From the NCBI GenBank assembly GCA_947165275.1, contig CAMUZQ010000004.1:1-64000 (forward strand): 64,000 nt of DNA, given 5' to 3'. Below the pieces are notes generated by a model. It saw only the letters and a program-made list of their open reading frames with translations. It was not told the DNA's origin and did no database searches. The stretch comes from an uncultured Lachnospiraceae bacterium. Lineage in GTDB: Bacteria > Bacillota > Clostridia > Lachnospirales > Lachnospiraceae. Below are positions 1 through 10,869 of this stretch, in pieces. Within the stretch, counting starts at the first letter, position 1, and every line of letters begins with the position of its first letter. Position numbers and translations under genes: made by a program.

Positions 1-49
1 TTACGCACATTTCTTGGATTTACTCCTCATAACATTTATCTCGGCATAA

Positions 50-751
50 GGCGGAAATATCTCACCATTGTTAGCGAATGTCATGCTAAACGAACTGGAT
101 AAGGAACTTGATGCAAGAGGGCTGGATTTCGTCCGATATGCTGATGACCTTATTATCATGGTCGGAAGCAAACAGGCGGCAGAACGAGTAATGAAGAGCG
201 TAACCAGATTTATTGAGGAAAAGCTTGGATTGAAAGTGAACGCCGAAAAGAGCAGGGTTGATAAGCCAAAAGGCATTAAGTATCTTGGATTTGGATTCTA
301 CTTTGACTCATTTGCCAAAGGATATAAAGCCAGACCACACCCCAAGGCGGTAGCGAAGTTCAAAGCACAGATGAAGAAACTGACATGCAGAAGCTGGGGT
401 GTGAGCAACGCCTATAAGGTGCAGAAGCTGAACCAGCTTATCCGAGGATGGATTAACTATTTCAAAATCGGAAGCATGAAAGTACTGTGTGAGCGTCTTG
501 ACAGTAATATCAGGTATCGTATGCGTATGTGTATCTGGAAACACTGGAAAACACCGCAGAACAGAGCGAGGAACCTGATGAAACTAGATGTACCTCGTTG
601 GGCTGCATTTAAAATAGCATACTGCGGGGACCGCTATGCGAGGCTTGCCCATAACGGATGGGTACATAAGGCCATAAGCAATAAGAGATTAGCCGACTTC
701 GGACTAATCTCCATGCTGGACTACTACACCGCAAGGTGTGTTACTTGTTAA
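50..751 (+). pseudogene. ltrA: Group II intron reverse transcriptase/maturase, 5'-truncated (C-terminal RT and maturase portion)
   Basis: Translation has GGNISPLLANVMLNELDKEL, the YADD catalytic motif (FVRYADDLIIM) and a maturase X-like C-terminus (LNQLIRGWINYFKIG). In frame upstream, the Gln codon expected in PQGGN is TAA (47-49), and bases 1-46 do not read as RT. Confidence 0.85.
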
Positions 752-758
752 GTTGATT

Positions 759-835
759 GAACCGCCGTGTACCGAACGGTACGCACGGTGGTGTGAGAGG
801 TCGGGGGATTACTCAAATCCCCCCTCCTACTCGAT
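759..835 (+). mobile_element. Group II intron domains V and VI and 3' intron end
   Basis: Domain V-like hairpin GAACCGCCGTGTACCGAACGGTACGCACGGTGGTGTG, followed by DVI-like hairpin GGGGGATTACTCAAATCCCCCC and a terminal CCTACTCGAT, directly downstream of the RT ORF. Confidence 0.8.
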
Positions 836-914
836 TATGCAGGTGATTGGAAAAAGAACATGAATGATGTATCATTATCTATGGACAAAAGACGCAGAAA
901 CGAGGTTATAGGGC

Positions 915-1781
915 ATGAAGATCTTACAGCTAAAAGGCGGCCTGGCGGATCAGCTGTTTCAATATATATTCTACAGATATTCACAGATAAATATGCCGGA
1001 TGAGGCATGGATCATGGATGATTCATCGTTTTATACGGATGATACGCAAAACAGTTATGAACTGGAGTCAGTCTTTTGGCTGCATCCCGATATTCTCAGC
1101 CGGTATTTTGATTATGACGTATGGAATTATATGCTCGGCCTAAAAAAGGAACAGGGGAAGAGCATACCCCAGATCCTTTTGGAAAACGGTACTGATATAA
1201 AGCTGGTATATGAGTCTGATGAAAAGGGGCAGGCTGAGGCCTTTGCCGGAGAAAAAATACAAACAGGTTATGGAAAATATGACCCGGATATAATAAAGCT
1301 CCCCGGAGAGGTTTACTATCAGGGAACCTGGACTGCTCCGGAATGGCTTAAGAATATAAAGGATACTATCTCCGAGGAGATAAATTACCCACCCGTTTAT
1401 GAGGATGCCAACAGACGGTACCTGTCGCAGATACAGAATTCAAAAGCCTGCTCGATCCACGTAAGGCGCGGAGATCATGTCATCTCAGGCAGGGCTCTGT
1501 CTGATGACAGATATCTGGAAAAGGTGAAATATATGCTTGACAGGGAGGAGGGGCTTTCTCTTTTCGTTTTTTCTGATGATATAGCATATTGCAGGGCCCA
1601 TGCCCATGAAATGGGTCTGGATCTGGCCGGGGAGACGGTATATGTCGAGGGAAACAGCGGCAGTCTTGCTTTTCGCGACATGCAGCTTATGAGCCAGTGC
1701 CCATATATGATCATTGGAGACAGCGCGTTCGGTAAGATTGCCGCATTGTTTAATAAAAGGTTACAGCATTTATGCAGCTGA
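915..1781 (+). CDS. Alpha-1,2-fucosyltransferase-like (GT11) glycosyltransferase, divergent
   Basis: KILQLKGGLADQLFQYIFYR N-terminus, CSIHVRRGDHV and FVFSDD motifs. The C-terminal motif is degenerate (IIGDSAFGKIAALF rather than IANSTFSWWGA). Confidence 0.75.
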   Translation: MKILQLKGGLADQLFQYIFYRYSQINMPDEAWIMDDSSFYTDDTQNSYELESVFWLHPDILSRYFDYDVWNYMLGLKKEQGKSIPQILLENGTDIKLVYESDEKGQAEAFAGEKIQTGYGKYDPDIIKLPGEVYYQGTWTAPEWLKNIKDTISEEINYPPVYEDANRRYLSQIQNSKACSIHVRRGDHVISGRALSDDRYLEKVKYMLDREEGLSLFVFSDDIAYCRAHAHEMGLDLAGETVYVEGNSGSLAFRDMQLMSQCPYMIIGDSAFGKIAALFNKRLQHLCS

Positions 1782-1840
1782 TCATCTTATATGACAGGAG
1801 ACCGCATACAGGACTTCCGGACCGGACAGGACAGTAAGAT

Positions 1841-3826
1841 ATGGAATTCGAATTACACTCAGACTACAAGCCTACAGGCGATCAGCCTCAGGCTATAAAA
1901 AAACTTGTAGAAGGCTTCAAAGAGGGCAATCAGTTCGAGACCCTGCTCGGCGTTACAGGATCGGGAAAGACCTTTACGATGGCAAACGTGATAGCGGCGC
2001 TTAATATGCCTACGCTGATCATATCACATAATAAAACTCTCGCCGGACAGCTCTACGGGGAGATGAAGGAATTCTTCCCGAATAATGCCGTTGAGTACTT
2101 CGTGTCCTATTATGACTATTACCAGCCGGAGGCCTATGTTCCTTCAACGGATACCTATATCGAGAAGGATTCGGCGATAAATGATGAGATCGATAAGCTG
2201 AGACTTTCGGCAACTGCGGCCTTGTCCGAGAGAAATGATGTGATAGTCGTCGCATCGGTCTCCTGCATATACGGACTCGGATCGCCGGACGACTATATGC
2301 ACATGATGATATCCTTAAGGCCCGGCATGCAGAAGGACAGGGATGAGGTCATACATGAGCTTATAGATATAAGATATGACAGAGCGGAGGCGGATTTTAA
2401 GAGATCTACCTTCAGGGTTCATGGAGATGTCCTGGATATCTTCCCGGCGGAATCAGATGATACCGGGATAAGAGTCGAGTTTTTCGGAGATGAGATAGAC
2501 CGCCTGGTGGAGTTTGACGTCCTTACGGGACATCCCAGGGCGGAGCTTAAGCATGCGGCCATATTCCCGGCTTCGCATTATGTAGTGACAAGGGAAAAAA
2601 TGGAGCGTGGTATAGCGGAGATAGAGCGTGAGCTTGAAGAGCGGATCGCGTATTTCAAATCCGAGGATAAGCTGATAGAGGCCCAGCGCATATCAGAGAG
2701 GACCAATTTTGATATAGAAATGATGCGGGAAACAGGTTTTTGTTCCGGAATAGAGAATTATTCCCGGCCGCTTTCAGGCAGGGCGCCGGGATCGGCGCCT
2801 ATGACGCTCATGGATTTCTTCCCGGATGATTACCTTATCATAATAGACGAGAGCCATATCACAATCCCCCAGATAGGCGGTATGTACAACGGGGATCAGT
2901 CAAGAAAGAATTCTCTTGTTGAATACGGATTCCGTCTGCCATCGGCAAAGGACAACAGACCGCTTTCATTTGAAGAATGGGAAGGTCATGTGGATAAGGT
3001 GATGTTTGTTTCCGCGACACCTTCAGATTATGAAGCGGATCATGAGCTGCTCAGGGCAGAGCAGATATTGAGACCTACAGGTCTTTTGGATCCGGAGATT
3101 TCAGTCAGGCCTACAGAGGGTCAGATTGATGATCTTCTTACGGAAATAAATAAGGAAACAGCAAAAAAGGGAAAGATCCTGGTTACGACGCTTACAAAAA
3201 GGATGGCAGAGGATCTGACGGATTATCTGAGAGAGGCGGGAATAAGAGTCAAATACCTTCATTCAGACATAGACACTCTCGAAAGAGCTGAGATCATCAG
3301 GGATATGAGGCTGGATGTTTTTGACGTTCTGGTGGGGATAAACCTTTTGAGAGAGGGGCTCGATATACCTGAAATATCTCTTGTAGCCATAATAGATGCC
3401 GATAAGGAGGGTTTCCTGAGATCTGCCACTTCTCTTATACAAACAGTAGGCAGGGCGGCGAGAAATTCTGACGGACATGTTATAATGTATGCGGACACGA
3501 TCACCGGATCGATGAAGGAGTGCATTGACGAAACCGAAAGAAGACGGGCCATACAGCAGGAGTACAACGAAAAGCACGGGATCACGCCCAGGACCATACA
3601 GAAGGCTGTAAGGGAACTGATCTCCATATCCCGGTCCGTGGCAAAGAGTGAATATGAGCTGGAGAAGGATCCTGAGTCAATGGATAAGGACGAGCTCGAA
3701 AAGCTGGTGTCAAAGGTAGAGAAGCAAATGAAGAAGGCAGCTGCGGAGCTTGATTTCGAGTCAGCCGCAATGCTCAGGGATCAGATGATAAACCTTAAGA
3801 AGGCTTTGATCGCACAGGGTGCTTGA
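1841..3826 (+). CDS. uvrB: Excinuclease ABC subunit UvrB
   Basis: [17 protein letters not shown], Walker [21 protein letters not shown], and a C-terminal UVR motif ([20 protein letters not shown]). Confidence 0.98.
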   Translation: MEFELHSDYKPTGDQPQAIKKLVEGFKEGNQFETLLGVTGSGKTFTMANVIAALNMPTLIISHNKTLAGQLYGEMKEFFPNNAVEYFVSYYDYYQPEAYVPSTDTYIEKDSAINDEIDKLRLSATAALSERNDVIVVASVSCIYGLGSPDDYMHMMISLRPGMQKDRDEVIHELIDIRYDRAEADFKRSTFRVHGDVLDIFPAESDDTGIRVEFFGDEIDRLVEFDVLTGHPRAELKHAAIFPASHYVVTREKMERGIAEIERELEERIAYFKSEDKLIEAQRISERTNFDIEMMRETGFCSGIENYSRPLSGRAPGSAPMTLMDFFPDDYLIIIDESHITIPQIGGMYNGDQSRKNSLVEYGFRLPSAKDNRPLSFEEWEGHVDKVMFVSATPSDYEADHELLRAEQILRPTGLLDPEISVRPTEGQIDDLLTEINKETAKKGKILVTTLTKRMAEDLTDYLREAGIRVKYLHSDIDTLERAEIIRDMRLDVFDVLVGINLLREGLDIPEISLVAIIDADKEGFLRSATSLIQTVGRAARNSDGHVIMYADTITGSMKECIDETERRRAIQQEYNEKHGITPRTIQKAVRELISISRSVAKSEYELEKDPESMDKDELEKLVSKVEKQMKKAAAELDFESAAMLRDQMINLKKALIAQGA

Positions 3827-3857
3827 GAATAAACAATATATACAGAGGGGGCAGGAT

Positions 3858-4628
3858 ATGTCAAAAAAATTGTCAGTCGTAGTACCTACATTTAATGAAT
3901 CAGGAAATGTGAAGGAGCTCGCAAAGCAGGTCGGGGAGGCTTTGCAGGGTATTGATTACAACATATGGTTTATTGACGACTCAAATGACGATACCCCGGA
4001 GGTATTAAAGGAGCTTTGCGATGAGGACAGCCACTGCCGTTATCATCACAGAGAGGGAGAAGCGCAGACCGGGCTTGCCACAGCGGTCATAGAAGGCTTT
4101 GATATGGCGGACGGGGATTTCCTGGCATGCATGGATGCAGATCTTCAGCATCCACCGGCTATACTGAGACCCATGTATGCGGCGATGCTGTCAGGCGCTG
4201 ATATGTGCATACCCTCACGCCTTATAAAGGGCGGCTCAGACGGAGGTCTTAATATAATAAGGAAGTTCGTTTCCGGAACAGCAAGATGGATGGGTAAGGC
4301 TGCGCTCCCGGCTTTGCGTAATGTCTCAGATCCGACCTCCGGACTTTTCATGTTCAGGAAGGAAATGCTGAAGGATGCGGACCTGAAGCCCATAGGCTGG
4401 AAGATAATGGTAGAGGTTCTTGCTATGTGTGATTATCATCTCATAGTAGAGATACCCTATGAATTCCATGACAGGAATTCCGGGGAATCAAAGATATCAA
4501 GGAAGGTAACCCTGCAATATATCGAGCAGCTCAATAATCTCAGAGGACGCGGGATCAGGCATGATTCAGTGATAGTCACACGCTGGTCTCCGAAATTCAC
4601 GGAGGATATGGTTAGGAAATACTGCTGA
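3858..4628 (+). CDS. GT2 family glycosyltransferase (polyprenol-phosphate mannosyltransferase-like)
   Basis: [24 protein letters not shown] and MDADLQHPP motifs. ORF opens at 3819, but ATG 3858 follows a GGGGGCAGG purine-rich RBS and avoids the overlap with uvrB. Confidence 0.85.
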   Translation: MSKKLSVVVPTFNESGNVKELAKQVGEALQGIDYNIWFIDDSNDDTPEVLKELCDEDSHCRYHHREGEAQTGLATAVIEGFDMADGDFLACMDADLQHPPAILRPMYAAMLSGADMCIPSRLIKGGSDGGLNIIRKFVSGTARWMGKAALPALRNVSDPTSGLFMFRKEMLKDADLKPIGWKIMVEVLAMCDYHLIVEIPYEFHDRNSGESKISRKVTLQYIEQLNNLRGRGIRHDSVIVTRWSPKFTEDMVRKYC

Positions 4629-4645
4629 AACAAAAAAGAGGAGTT

Positions 4646-7498
4646 ATGAAAGAAAAAGAAGCTGACGTAAGGAAATATATAAAAATAAGGGGAGCCAGAG
4701 AGCATAATCTCAAATCCCTGTCGGTGGATATACCGAGAAACGAGCTTATCGTGATGACAGGACTTTCCGGTTCGGGAAAGTCCTCTCTTGCCTTTGACAC
4801 GATATATGCAGAGGGACAGCGCAGATATATGCAGTCCCTTTCAAGCTATGCCCGTATGTTTCTGGGGCAGATGGATAAGCCTGATGTGGACTCCATAGAA
4901 GGACTTCCGCCTGCGATATCCATAGACCAGAAATCAACAAACAGAAATCCGCGGTCGACGGTAGGAACTGTTACTGAAATATATGATTATCTCAGGCTGC
5001 TCTATGCCCGTATAGGCATACCTCACTGTCCGAACTGCGGCAAACCCATAGAAAGACAGACAGCGGATCAGATGGCGGATATTCTGATGAGGCTCCCGGA
5101 GAGGACAAAGATACAGCTTCTCGCTCCTGTTGTCAGGGGCAAAAAGGGCCGCCATGAAAAGGTGCTGGAAAGAGCAAAAAAGTCCGGCTATGTCCGTGTG
5201 CTGATAGACGGTTCTTTATATGAGCTGTCTGAGGATATAGAGCTTGATAAGAATATACGCCATACGATCGAGATAGTCGTGGACCGCCTGGTAGTTAAGC
5301 CCGGTATAGAGGCAAGGCTTTCCGACTCGATAGAGAACGTGCTCGAGATAACGGACGGTCTGCTGAATGTAGATGTGGATCAGGGGAAGCAGACGCTTTC
5401 ATTCTCCAACAGCTTTTCCTGTCCGGACTGCGGTATATCGATACCACCTATAGAACCAAGGAGCTTCTCCTTCAATAATCCCTTCGGAGCCTGTCCGACC
5501 TGTGCGGGTCTGGGTTATAAGATGGAGTTTGACGAGGATCTGATGATACCGGACAAGTCTCTCTCCTTCAATGAGGGCTGCGTGAGCTGCATGGGATGGA
5601 TGAGCTCCAAGGATCCCGGGAGTTACGGTCATGCCCTGCTGGAGGCGCTGGCAGATAAATATAAGTTTTCATTGGATACTCCATATGAAAAGCTGCCCGA
5701 AAAGGTCCGCAGGGTCTTTATATACGGGACAGACGGGGAGATAATAAAGGTTCATTACAAGGGTCAGAGGTCAGAGGGTGTTTATGATGACGCCTTCGAA
5801 GGGCTGATCAAAAATATGGAGCGCAGATACAGAGAGACCTTTTCCGAATCAGCAAAGGCGGAATATGAGCAGTATATGCGGATATCCCCGTGCGAGACCT
5901 GTAAGGGACAGAGGCTTAAAAAGGAGTCTCTGGCTGTTACAGTGGACAATAAGAACATATTCGAGCTTACCGAAATGTCGGTGAAGGAGCTCCTGTCGTA
6001 TTTTGATGCTATCCCCGGATCGATCACGGAACAGCAGCAGCTTATCGGAAAGCAGATCATAAAAGAGATCCATTCCCGGATCAGATTCATGAATGATGTA
6101 GGACTTGATTATCTGACTCTTTCCCGGGCTACAGGGACCCTGTCAGGCGGAGAGGCTCAGAGGATAAGGCTTGCGACACAGATAGGCAGCGGTCTCGTGG
6201 GGGTAGCGTATATTCTGGATGAACCCTCCATAGGACTGCATCAGCGTGATAATGATAAGCTTCTGGCTACGCTTAAGAGACTTAGGGATCTTGGAAATAC
6301 ACTTATAGTAGTGGAGCATGATGAGGATACCATGCGCGCGGCAGACCAGATCATCGACATCGGTCCGGGAGCAGGCATGCATGGAGGAGTCCTGGTGGCG
6401 CAGGGAACTGCCGAGGAGATAGCAAGATCAAAAGAATCCATAACAGGGAAATATCTGTCCGGAGAGCTTTCCATACCCGTTCCCGCCCGGAGACGCAAGC
6501 CGAAGGGATGGATAGAGATCAAAAAAGCCAGAGAGAATAATCTGAAGAATATAGACGTAAAGATACCCCTCGGTGTCATGACCATAGTCACAGGCGTATC
6601 CGGATCGGGGAAATCCTCCCTTATAAACGAGATACTTTACAAGACTGCGGCAAAGAAGCTTAACCGCGCCCGTACCATAACAGGAGCCTCCGACGGGATA
6701 GCAGGACTTGAGCAGCTCGACAAGGTCATAGATATAGACCAGTCCCCTATCGGAAGGACACCAAGATCCAATCCTGCAACATACACGGGAGTTTTTGATA
6801 TGATAAGGGACCTTTTTGCAGGAACCCAGGAGGCCAGGGCAAGAGGATATAAAAAAGGCCGGTTTTCGTTTAATGTGAAAGGCGGCAGATGCGAAGCCTG
6901 CAGCGGAGACGGGATCATAAAGATAGAAATGCATTTCCTGCCGGATGTATTTGTTCCCTGCGATGTGTGTCACGGCAAACGCTACAACAGAGAGACACTG
7001 GATGTGACTTATAAAGGAAAGAATATATCTGATGTGCTGGACATGACAGTGGAGGAGGCGCTGGAGTTTTTCGATAATGTGCCGACTATAAGAAATAAGA
7101 TCCAGACGCTCTATGATGTAGGTCTTGGCTATGTGAAGCTCGGACAGCCGTCCACGGAGCTTTCGGGCGGAGAGGCGCAGAGGATCAAGCTTGCATCGGA
7201 ATTATCGAAACGGGGGACCGGAAAGACGATCTATATCCTGGACGAGCCTACCACGGGTCTGCATTTCGATGATGTAAAGAAGCTGGTAGGCATCCTTGAC
7301 CGTCTGGCAGAAGCCGGGAATACGGTGGTTGTGATAGAGCACAATCTTGATGTGATAAAATGCGGCGATTATATCATAGATATGGGACCGGAAGGAGGAG
7401 ACGGCGGCGGAACCGTCATAGCATCGGGCACACCCGAGCAGGTGGCAAGGAATAAAAAAAGCTATACAGGAAAATACATAGCTAAAATGCTGAAATAA
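4646..7498 (+). CDS. uvrA: Excinuclease ABC subunit UvrA
   Basis: [50 protein letters not shown], zinc-finger CxxC motifs, two ABC signature motifs (LSGGEAQRI). Confidence 0.98.
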   Translation: MKEKEADVRKYIKIRGAREHNLKSLSVDIPRNELIVMTGLSGSGKSSLAFDTIYAEGQRRYMQSLSSYARMFLGQMDKPDVDSIEGLPPAISIDQKSTNRNPRSTVGTVTEIYDYLRLLYARIGIPHCPNCGKPIERQTADQMADILMRLPERTKIQLLAPVVRGKKGRHEKVLERAKKSGYVRVLIDGSLYELSEDIELDKNIRHTIEIVVDRLVVKPGIEARLSDSIENVLEITDGLLNVDVDQGKQTLSFSNSFSCPDCGISIPPIEPRSFSFNNPFGACPTCAGLGYKMEFDEDLMIPDKSLSFNEGCVSCMGWMSSKDPGSYGHALLEALADKYKFSLDTPYEKLPEKVRRVFIYGTDGEIIKVHYKGQRSEGVYDDAFEGLIKNMERRYRETFSESAKAEYEQYMRISPCETCKGQRLKKESLAVTVDNKNIFELTEMSVKELLSYFDAIPGSITEQQQLIGKQIIKEIHSRIRFMNDVGLDYLTLSRATGTLSGGEAQRIRLATQIGSGLVGVAYILDEPSIGLHQRDNDKLLATLKRLRDLGNTLIVVEHDEDTMRAADQIIDIGPGAGMHGGVLVAQGTAEEIARSKESITGKYLSGELSIPVPARRRKPKGWIEIKKARENNLKNIDVKIPLGVMTIVTGVSGSGKSSLINEILYKTAAKKLNRARTITGASDGIAGLEQLDKVIDIDQSPIGRTPRSNPATYTGVFDMIRDLFAGTQEARARGYKKGRFSFNVKGGRCEACSGDGIIKIEMHFLPDVFVPCDVCHGKRYNRETLDVTYKGKNISDVLDMTVEEALEFFDNVPTIRNKIQTLYDVGLGYVKLGQPSTELSGGEAQRIKLASELSKRGTGKTIYILDEPTTGLHFDDVKKLVGILDRLAEAGNTVVVIEHNLDVIKCGDYIIDMGPEGGDGGGTVIASGTPEQVARNKKSYTGKYIAKMLK

Positions 7499-7610
7499 AA
7501 ATATGATAAAAGGGTTCAGAAATCCGGTATACCTGCCGATATATCAAATGGACGGCGGATGCAAACGACAGATGCTGAAATATGGACAGTATACAAGGAT
7601 GGTTTTATAT

Positions 7611-7648
7611 GCACGGACGCAGAATATACCTGCGTCCGTGCTTTGTTT
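7611..7648 (+). terminator. Rho-independent terminator downstream of uvrA
   Basis: Perfect 12-bp stem GCACGGACGCAG / CTGCGTCCGTGC with a 7-nt loop, followed by TTTGTTTT. Confidence 0.85.
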
Positions 7649-7668
7649 TCGAATAACTCTGACGGATA

Positions 7669-7697
7669 TTGAAAGTTTCTTGATTTTGGGTTATCCT
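7669..7697 (+). promoter_or_regulatory. Putative sigma-A promoter for the mreB/flagellar block
   Basis: TTGAAA, 17-nt spacer, TATCCT, about 47 nt upstream of the mreB ATG and just after the uvrA terminator. Confidence 0.5.
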
Positions 7698-7743
7698 ATC
7701 TTGTTAGGAAAAATGGAAAACAGGGTTATGAAATGAGGAAACA

Positions 7744-8739
7744 ATGAGCGGTATAGACATAGGGATCGATCTTGGCACGGCAAGCGTGCTTGTATACATA
7801 AGAGGAAAAGGCGTAGTACTTAAAGAGCCCTCAGTCGTTGCATTTGACAGGGATACAAATAAGATAATGGCTATCGGCGAGGAAGCCAGGCTCATGCTGG
7901 GACGTACTCCCGGAAATGTAGTAGCCATAAGGCCCATGAGACAGGGAGTCATATCAAATTATACTGTCACTGAAAAGATGCTTAAGCATTTCATTCAGAA
8001 GGCCGTGGGAAAAAGGACGTTCCGTAAGCCCAAGGTCTGCGTGGGAGTTCCGTCGGCGGCATCGGAGGTTGAGAGAAAGGCTGTTGAGGATGCGGCATAT
8101 CAGGCCGGAGCCAGAGACGTCAAGATAATAGAAGAGCCCATAGCAGCAGCGATCGGCGCAGGCATAGATATAACAAAGCCATGCGGAAATATGGTGGTCG
8201 ATATAGGCGGCGGCACATCGGATATTGCGGTCATATCACTTGGAGGACCGGTGGAATCCACATCCATAAAGGTTGCCGGAGACGATTTTGATGATGCCAT
8301 CGTCAGATATATGAGAAAGAAGCATAACCTTCTCATAGGAGAACCGACGGCAGAGGATTTAAAGATACATATAGGCTCTGTCTTCAGAAGACCTGAGGTC
8401 GACTATATGGACATCCGGGGAAGGAACCTGCTCACAGGACTTCCCGTAACAGTAAAGGTTTCATCTGAAGAGACCGAGGAAGCTCTGAGAGAGGTCACGG
8501 CACAGATAATAGAAGCCATACACGGAGTTTTGGAGCGTACCCCTCCGGAGCTGGCAGCCGATATAGCCTCCAGAGGCATAGTGCTTACCGGCGGTGGAGC
8601 GATGCTGAGAGGACTTGAGGAGCTCATAACCGAAAAGACCGGAATAAACACGATGACAGCCGAGGATCCGATGACAGCGGTGGCAGCGGGGACCGGCAAA
8701 TATGTAGATATGATGGCAGGATATACGGAGGACGACTGA
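7744..8739 (+). CDS. mreB: Rod shape-determining protein MreB/Mbl family
   Basis: IDIGIDLGTASVLVYIRGKGVVLKEPSVVA, VVDIGGGTSDIAVIS, GIVLTGGGAMLRGL. Confidence 0.95.
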   Translation: MSGIDIGIDLGTASVLVYIRGKGVVLKEPSVVAFDRDTNKIMAIGEEARLMLGRTPGNVVAIRPMRQGVISNYTVTEKMLKHFIQKAVGKRTFRKPKVCVGVPSAASEVERKAVEDAAYQAGARDVKIIEEPIAAAIGAGIDITKPCGNMVVDIGGGTSDIAVISLGGPVESTSIKVAGDDFDDAIVRYMRKKHNLLIGEPTAEDLKIHIGSVFRRPEVDYMDIRGRNLLTGLPVTVKVSSEETEEALREVTAQIIEAIHGVLERTPPELAADIASRGIVLTGGGAMLRGLEELITEKTGINTMTAEDPMTAVAAGTGKYVDMMAGYTEDD

Positions 8740-8742
8740 TCT

Positions 8743-9543
8743 ATGGTAAAAGGTCTGTATACTGCGCACAGCGCGATGATAAACGAGCAGCACAGAATGG
8801 ACACCCTTACAAACAATCTGGCAAATGTGGCCACTACAGGCTACAAAAAAGAGGGTGCTACATCACAGACCTTTGCAGATGCGCTGGCAGTCAAACTGCA
8901 GGATTCATCAGAATGGTATCTTTCCAGGCGCATGGGAAACATGCAGCCCGGGGTTAAGATCGGAGAGAACTATACCGACTGGTCCGAGGGAGGTTTCAAG
9001 GAGACGGAAAACACCTTTGACCTGGCTCTTTCCGATTCCGGTTTTTTCCAGATAGAGTTTACCGACAAGGCAGGCAATACAAGCGTTAAATATACAAGAG
9101 ACGGTTCGTTTACGCTTACCCTGGACGGCACTCTGGTAACCAAGGACGGGGATTTTGTTCTGGATAAGAACAAGCAGCATATCAAGATCGACCCCACGAA
9201 GCCCACGACTATAGACAGACAGGGAAATATTTATCAGGATGATAACGCACAGATACTCGCTACTATAGGAGTAACTGATTTTCAGAGGAATGCTGAAGGG
9301 ACCGATTATTATTATCTTGAAAAGTATGGAGAGAATCTCTGGCAGACCATACCGGGAGCAACCGAGATACCGTCAAATTCACAGGTATATTCCGGATATC
9401 TTGAGCAGTCCAATGTAGAGACAGTTCAGGAAATGGTAAACATGATAGCCATAAACAGGCAGTATGAGATAAATCAGAAGATAGTCACCACTATGGATGA
9501 CACTCTTGACACAGCAGTTAATAACCTTGGCAGACTCAGCTGA
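8743..9543 (+). CDS. Flagellar hook-basal body protein (FlhO/FlgF-like)
   Basis: N-terminal rod motif MVKGLYTAHSAMINEQHRMDTLTNNLANVATTGYKKE; C-terminal VQEMVNMIAINRQYEINQKIV. Confidence 0.93.
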   Translation: MVKGLYTAHSAMINEQHRMDTLTNNLANVATTGYKKEGATSQTFADALAVKLQDSSEWYLSRRMGNMQPGVKIGENYTDWSEGGFKETENTFDLALSDSGFFQIEFTDKAGNTSVKYTRDGSFTLTLDGTLVTKDGDFVLDKNKQHIKIDPTKPTTIDRQGNIYQDDNAQILATIGVTDFQRNAEGTDYYYLEKYGENLWQTIPGATEIPSNSQVYSGYLEQSNVETVQEMVNMIAINRQYEINQKIVTTMDDTLDTAVNNLGRLS

Positions 9544-9576
9544 GTGACAGCGCATACACAAAGGAGGGATTAGATC

Positions 9577-10398
9577 ATGGTCAGATCATTATGGACAGCA
9601 GCTACAGGAATGATAGCGCAGCAGCAGAATGTAGATACGATTTCTAATAACCTTGCAAATGTGAATACGGTGGGATACAAGACAGAGACAAATGAATTCA
9701 AGAGCCTGCTGTATCAGACCATGCAGACCAAGACTACTACAGCGAATGCCGAGCAGAAGCCCATCGGCGCCCAGGTGGGTCTTGGCGTCAGGAGCGCAGC
9801 CATCACATCCCAGTTTACAAACGGCGCGCTGCTCGAATCTGAAAATCCGACGAGCTTTGCCGTACAGGGAAAGGGATTCTTTGCCGTAAGGGGGAATGAC
9901 GGTAAGACTTATTATACAAGAAACGGTGATTTTAATTTCAATCTTAACGCGGGCGGCGGTCTCGCATTATCAAATTCCGACGGACTTCCTGTCCTGAATA
10001 CAAACGGACAGCCGATCGTGCTTAATGGAAATTATGTCGCAAACAGGGTAACTGTCAATGCTGACGGGCAGGTCTGCTATCCCGATGCACAGAATAATCC
10101 GCAGCCGATAGCAGGCATGGTCATAGGCATGACACAGTTCCAGAATCCCAAGGGCTTAAACAAAGAAGGAGATTCCTTATACACGGTTACGGCGGCATCA
10201 GGCCAGCCCCTGAATGAAGCCACCAATAACAACCTGGAAAAATCCGTTATCAGACAGGGTTACCTGGAGGGTTCAAATGTCCAGGTTGCCGATGAGATGG
10301 TGAACCTTATTGTGGCGCAGAGGGCTTATGAGCTCAATTCAAAGGCCATAACCACTACAGATGATATGATGCAGACGGCAAATCAGCTTAAGAGGTAA
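9577..10398 (+). CDS. flgG: Flagellar basal-body rod protein FlgG (FlhP-like)
   Basis: MVRSLWTAATGMIAQQQNVDTISNNLANVNTVGYKTE; C-terminal VADEMVNLIVAQRAYELNSKAITTTDDMMQTANQL. Confidence 0.94.
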   Translation: MVRSLWTAATGMIAQQQNVDTISNNLANVNTVGYKTETNEFKSLLYQTMQTKTTTANAEQKPIGAQVGLGVRSAAITSQFTNGALLESENPTSFAVQGKGFFAVRGNDGKTYYTRNGDFNFNLNAGGGLALSNSDGLPVLNTNGQPIVLNGNYVANRVTVNADGQVCYPDAQNNPQPIAGMVIGMTQFQNPKGLNKEGDSLYTVTAASGQPLNEATNNNLEKSVIRQGYLEGSNVQVADEMVNLIVAQRAYELNSKAITTTDDMMQTANQLKR

Positions 10399-10405
10399 GT
10401 ACTGA

Positions 10406-10867
10406 ATGGACATTGATACCAGCTATCTTACAACTTTATCAGGTCAGGCGGTATCGAATGCCAATGCATCAAGGCTGAAGAATACCTTGTCGGGGATTTC
10501 CGAAGCTGGCAGGGGTGCAAAGGATTCCGGGGCGTCTTCTGCTGAAGACGGGAAGCTGCTGGATGCCTGTAAGCAGTTTGAGAGTTATTTTGTAGAGCAG
10601 ATGTACAAGCAGATGATGGCAACTGTTCCCGAGGATCCGCTCGATACCGGAACAAACAGCACTCTTGTAGATTATTATAAAGACAATCTCGTAAAGGAGT
10701 ATGCTTCCCAGACCACGGAGCAGGAGGGACTGGGACTGGCCAAAATGCTTTATGAACAGATGAAGCGTAATATCGGCCAGACACCGGAGGAGATAGACGC
10801 AAAGGCAGCACAGGCAGCGGCGGAAAGCGGAGCAGCTGCGGAGAATATATCTTCTGACGAGAGTTAA
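10406..10867 (+). CDS. Rod-binding protein (FlgJ N-terminal domain-like)
   Basis: ACKQFESYFVEQMYKQMMATVPEDPL and LVKEYASQTTEQEGLGLAKMLYEQM; follows flgG; no muramidase domain. Confidence 0.8.
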   Translation: MDIDTSYLTTLSGQAVSNANASRLKNTLSGISEAGRGAKDSGASSAEDGKLLDACKQFESYFVEQMYKQMMATVPEDPLDTGTNSTLVDYYKDNLVKEYASQTTEQEGLGLAKMLYEQMKRNIGQTPEEIDAKAAQAAAESGAAAENISSDES

Positions 10868-10869
10868 TC

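Noticed and set aside
1-276. Minus-strand 91-aa ORF
   Set aside because: Mostly antisense to the RT coding region. Only the last few codons lie outside it, so it is not supported as a gene.
7503-7736. 77-aa ORF between uvrA and mreB
   Set aside because: It reads through the uvrA terminator hairpin and the mreB promoter, and has no recognisable motif.
7744-10398. mreB fused to flagellar rod genes as a novel association
   Set aside because: mbl-flhO-flhP is the known order in Bacillus subtilis, so this is conserved Firmicute synteny.
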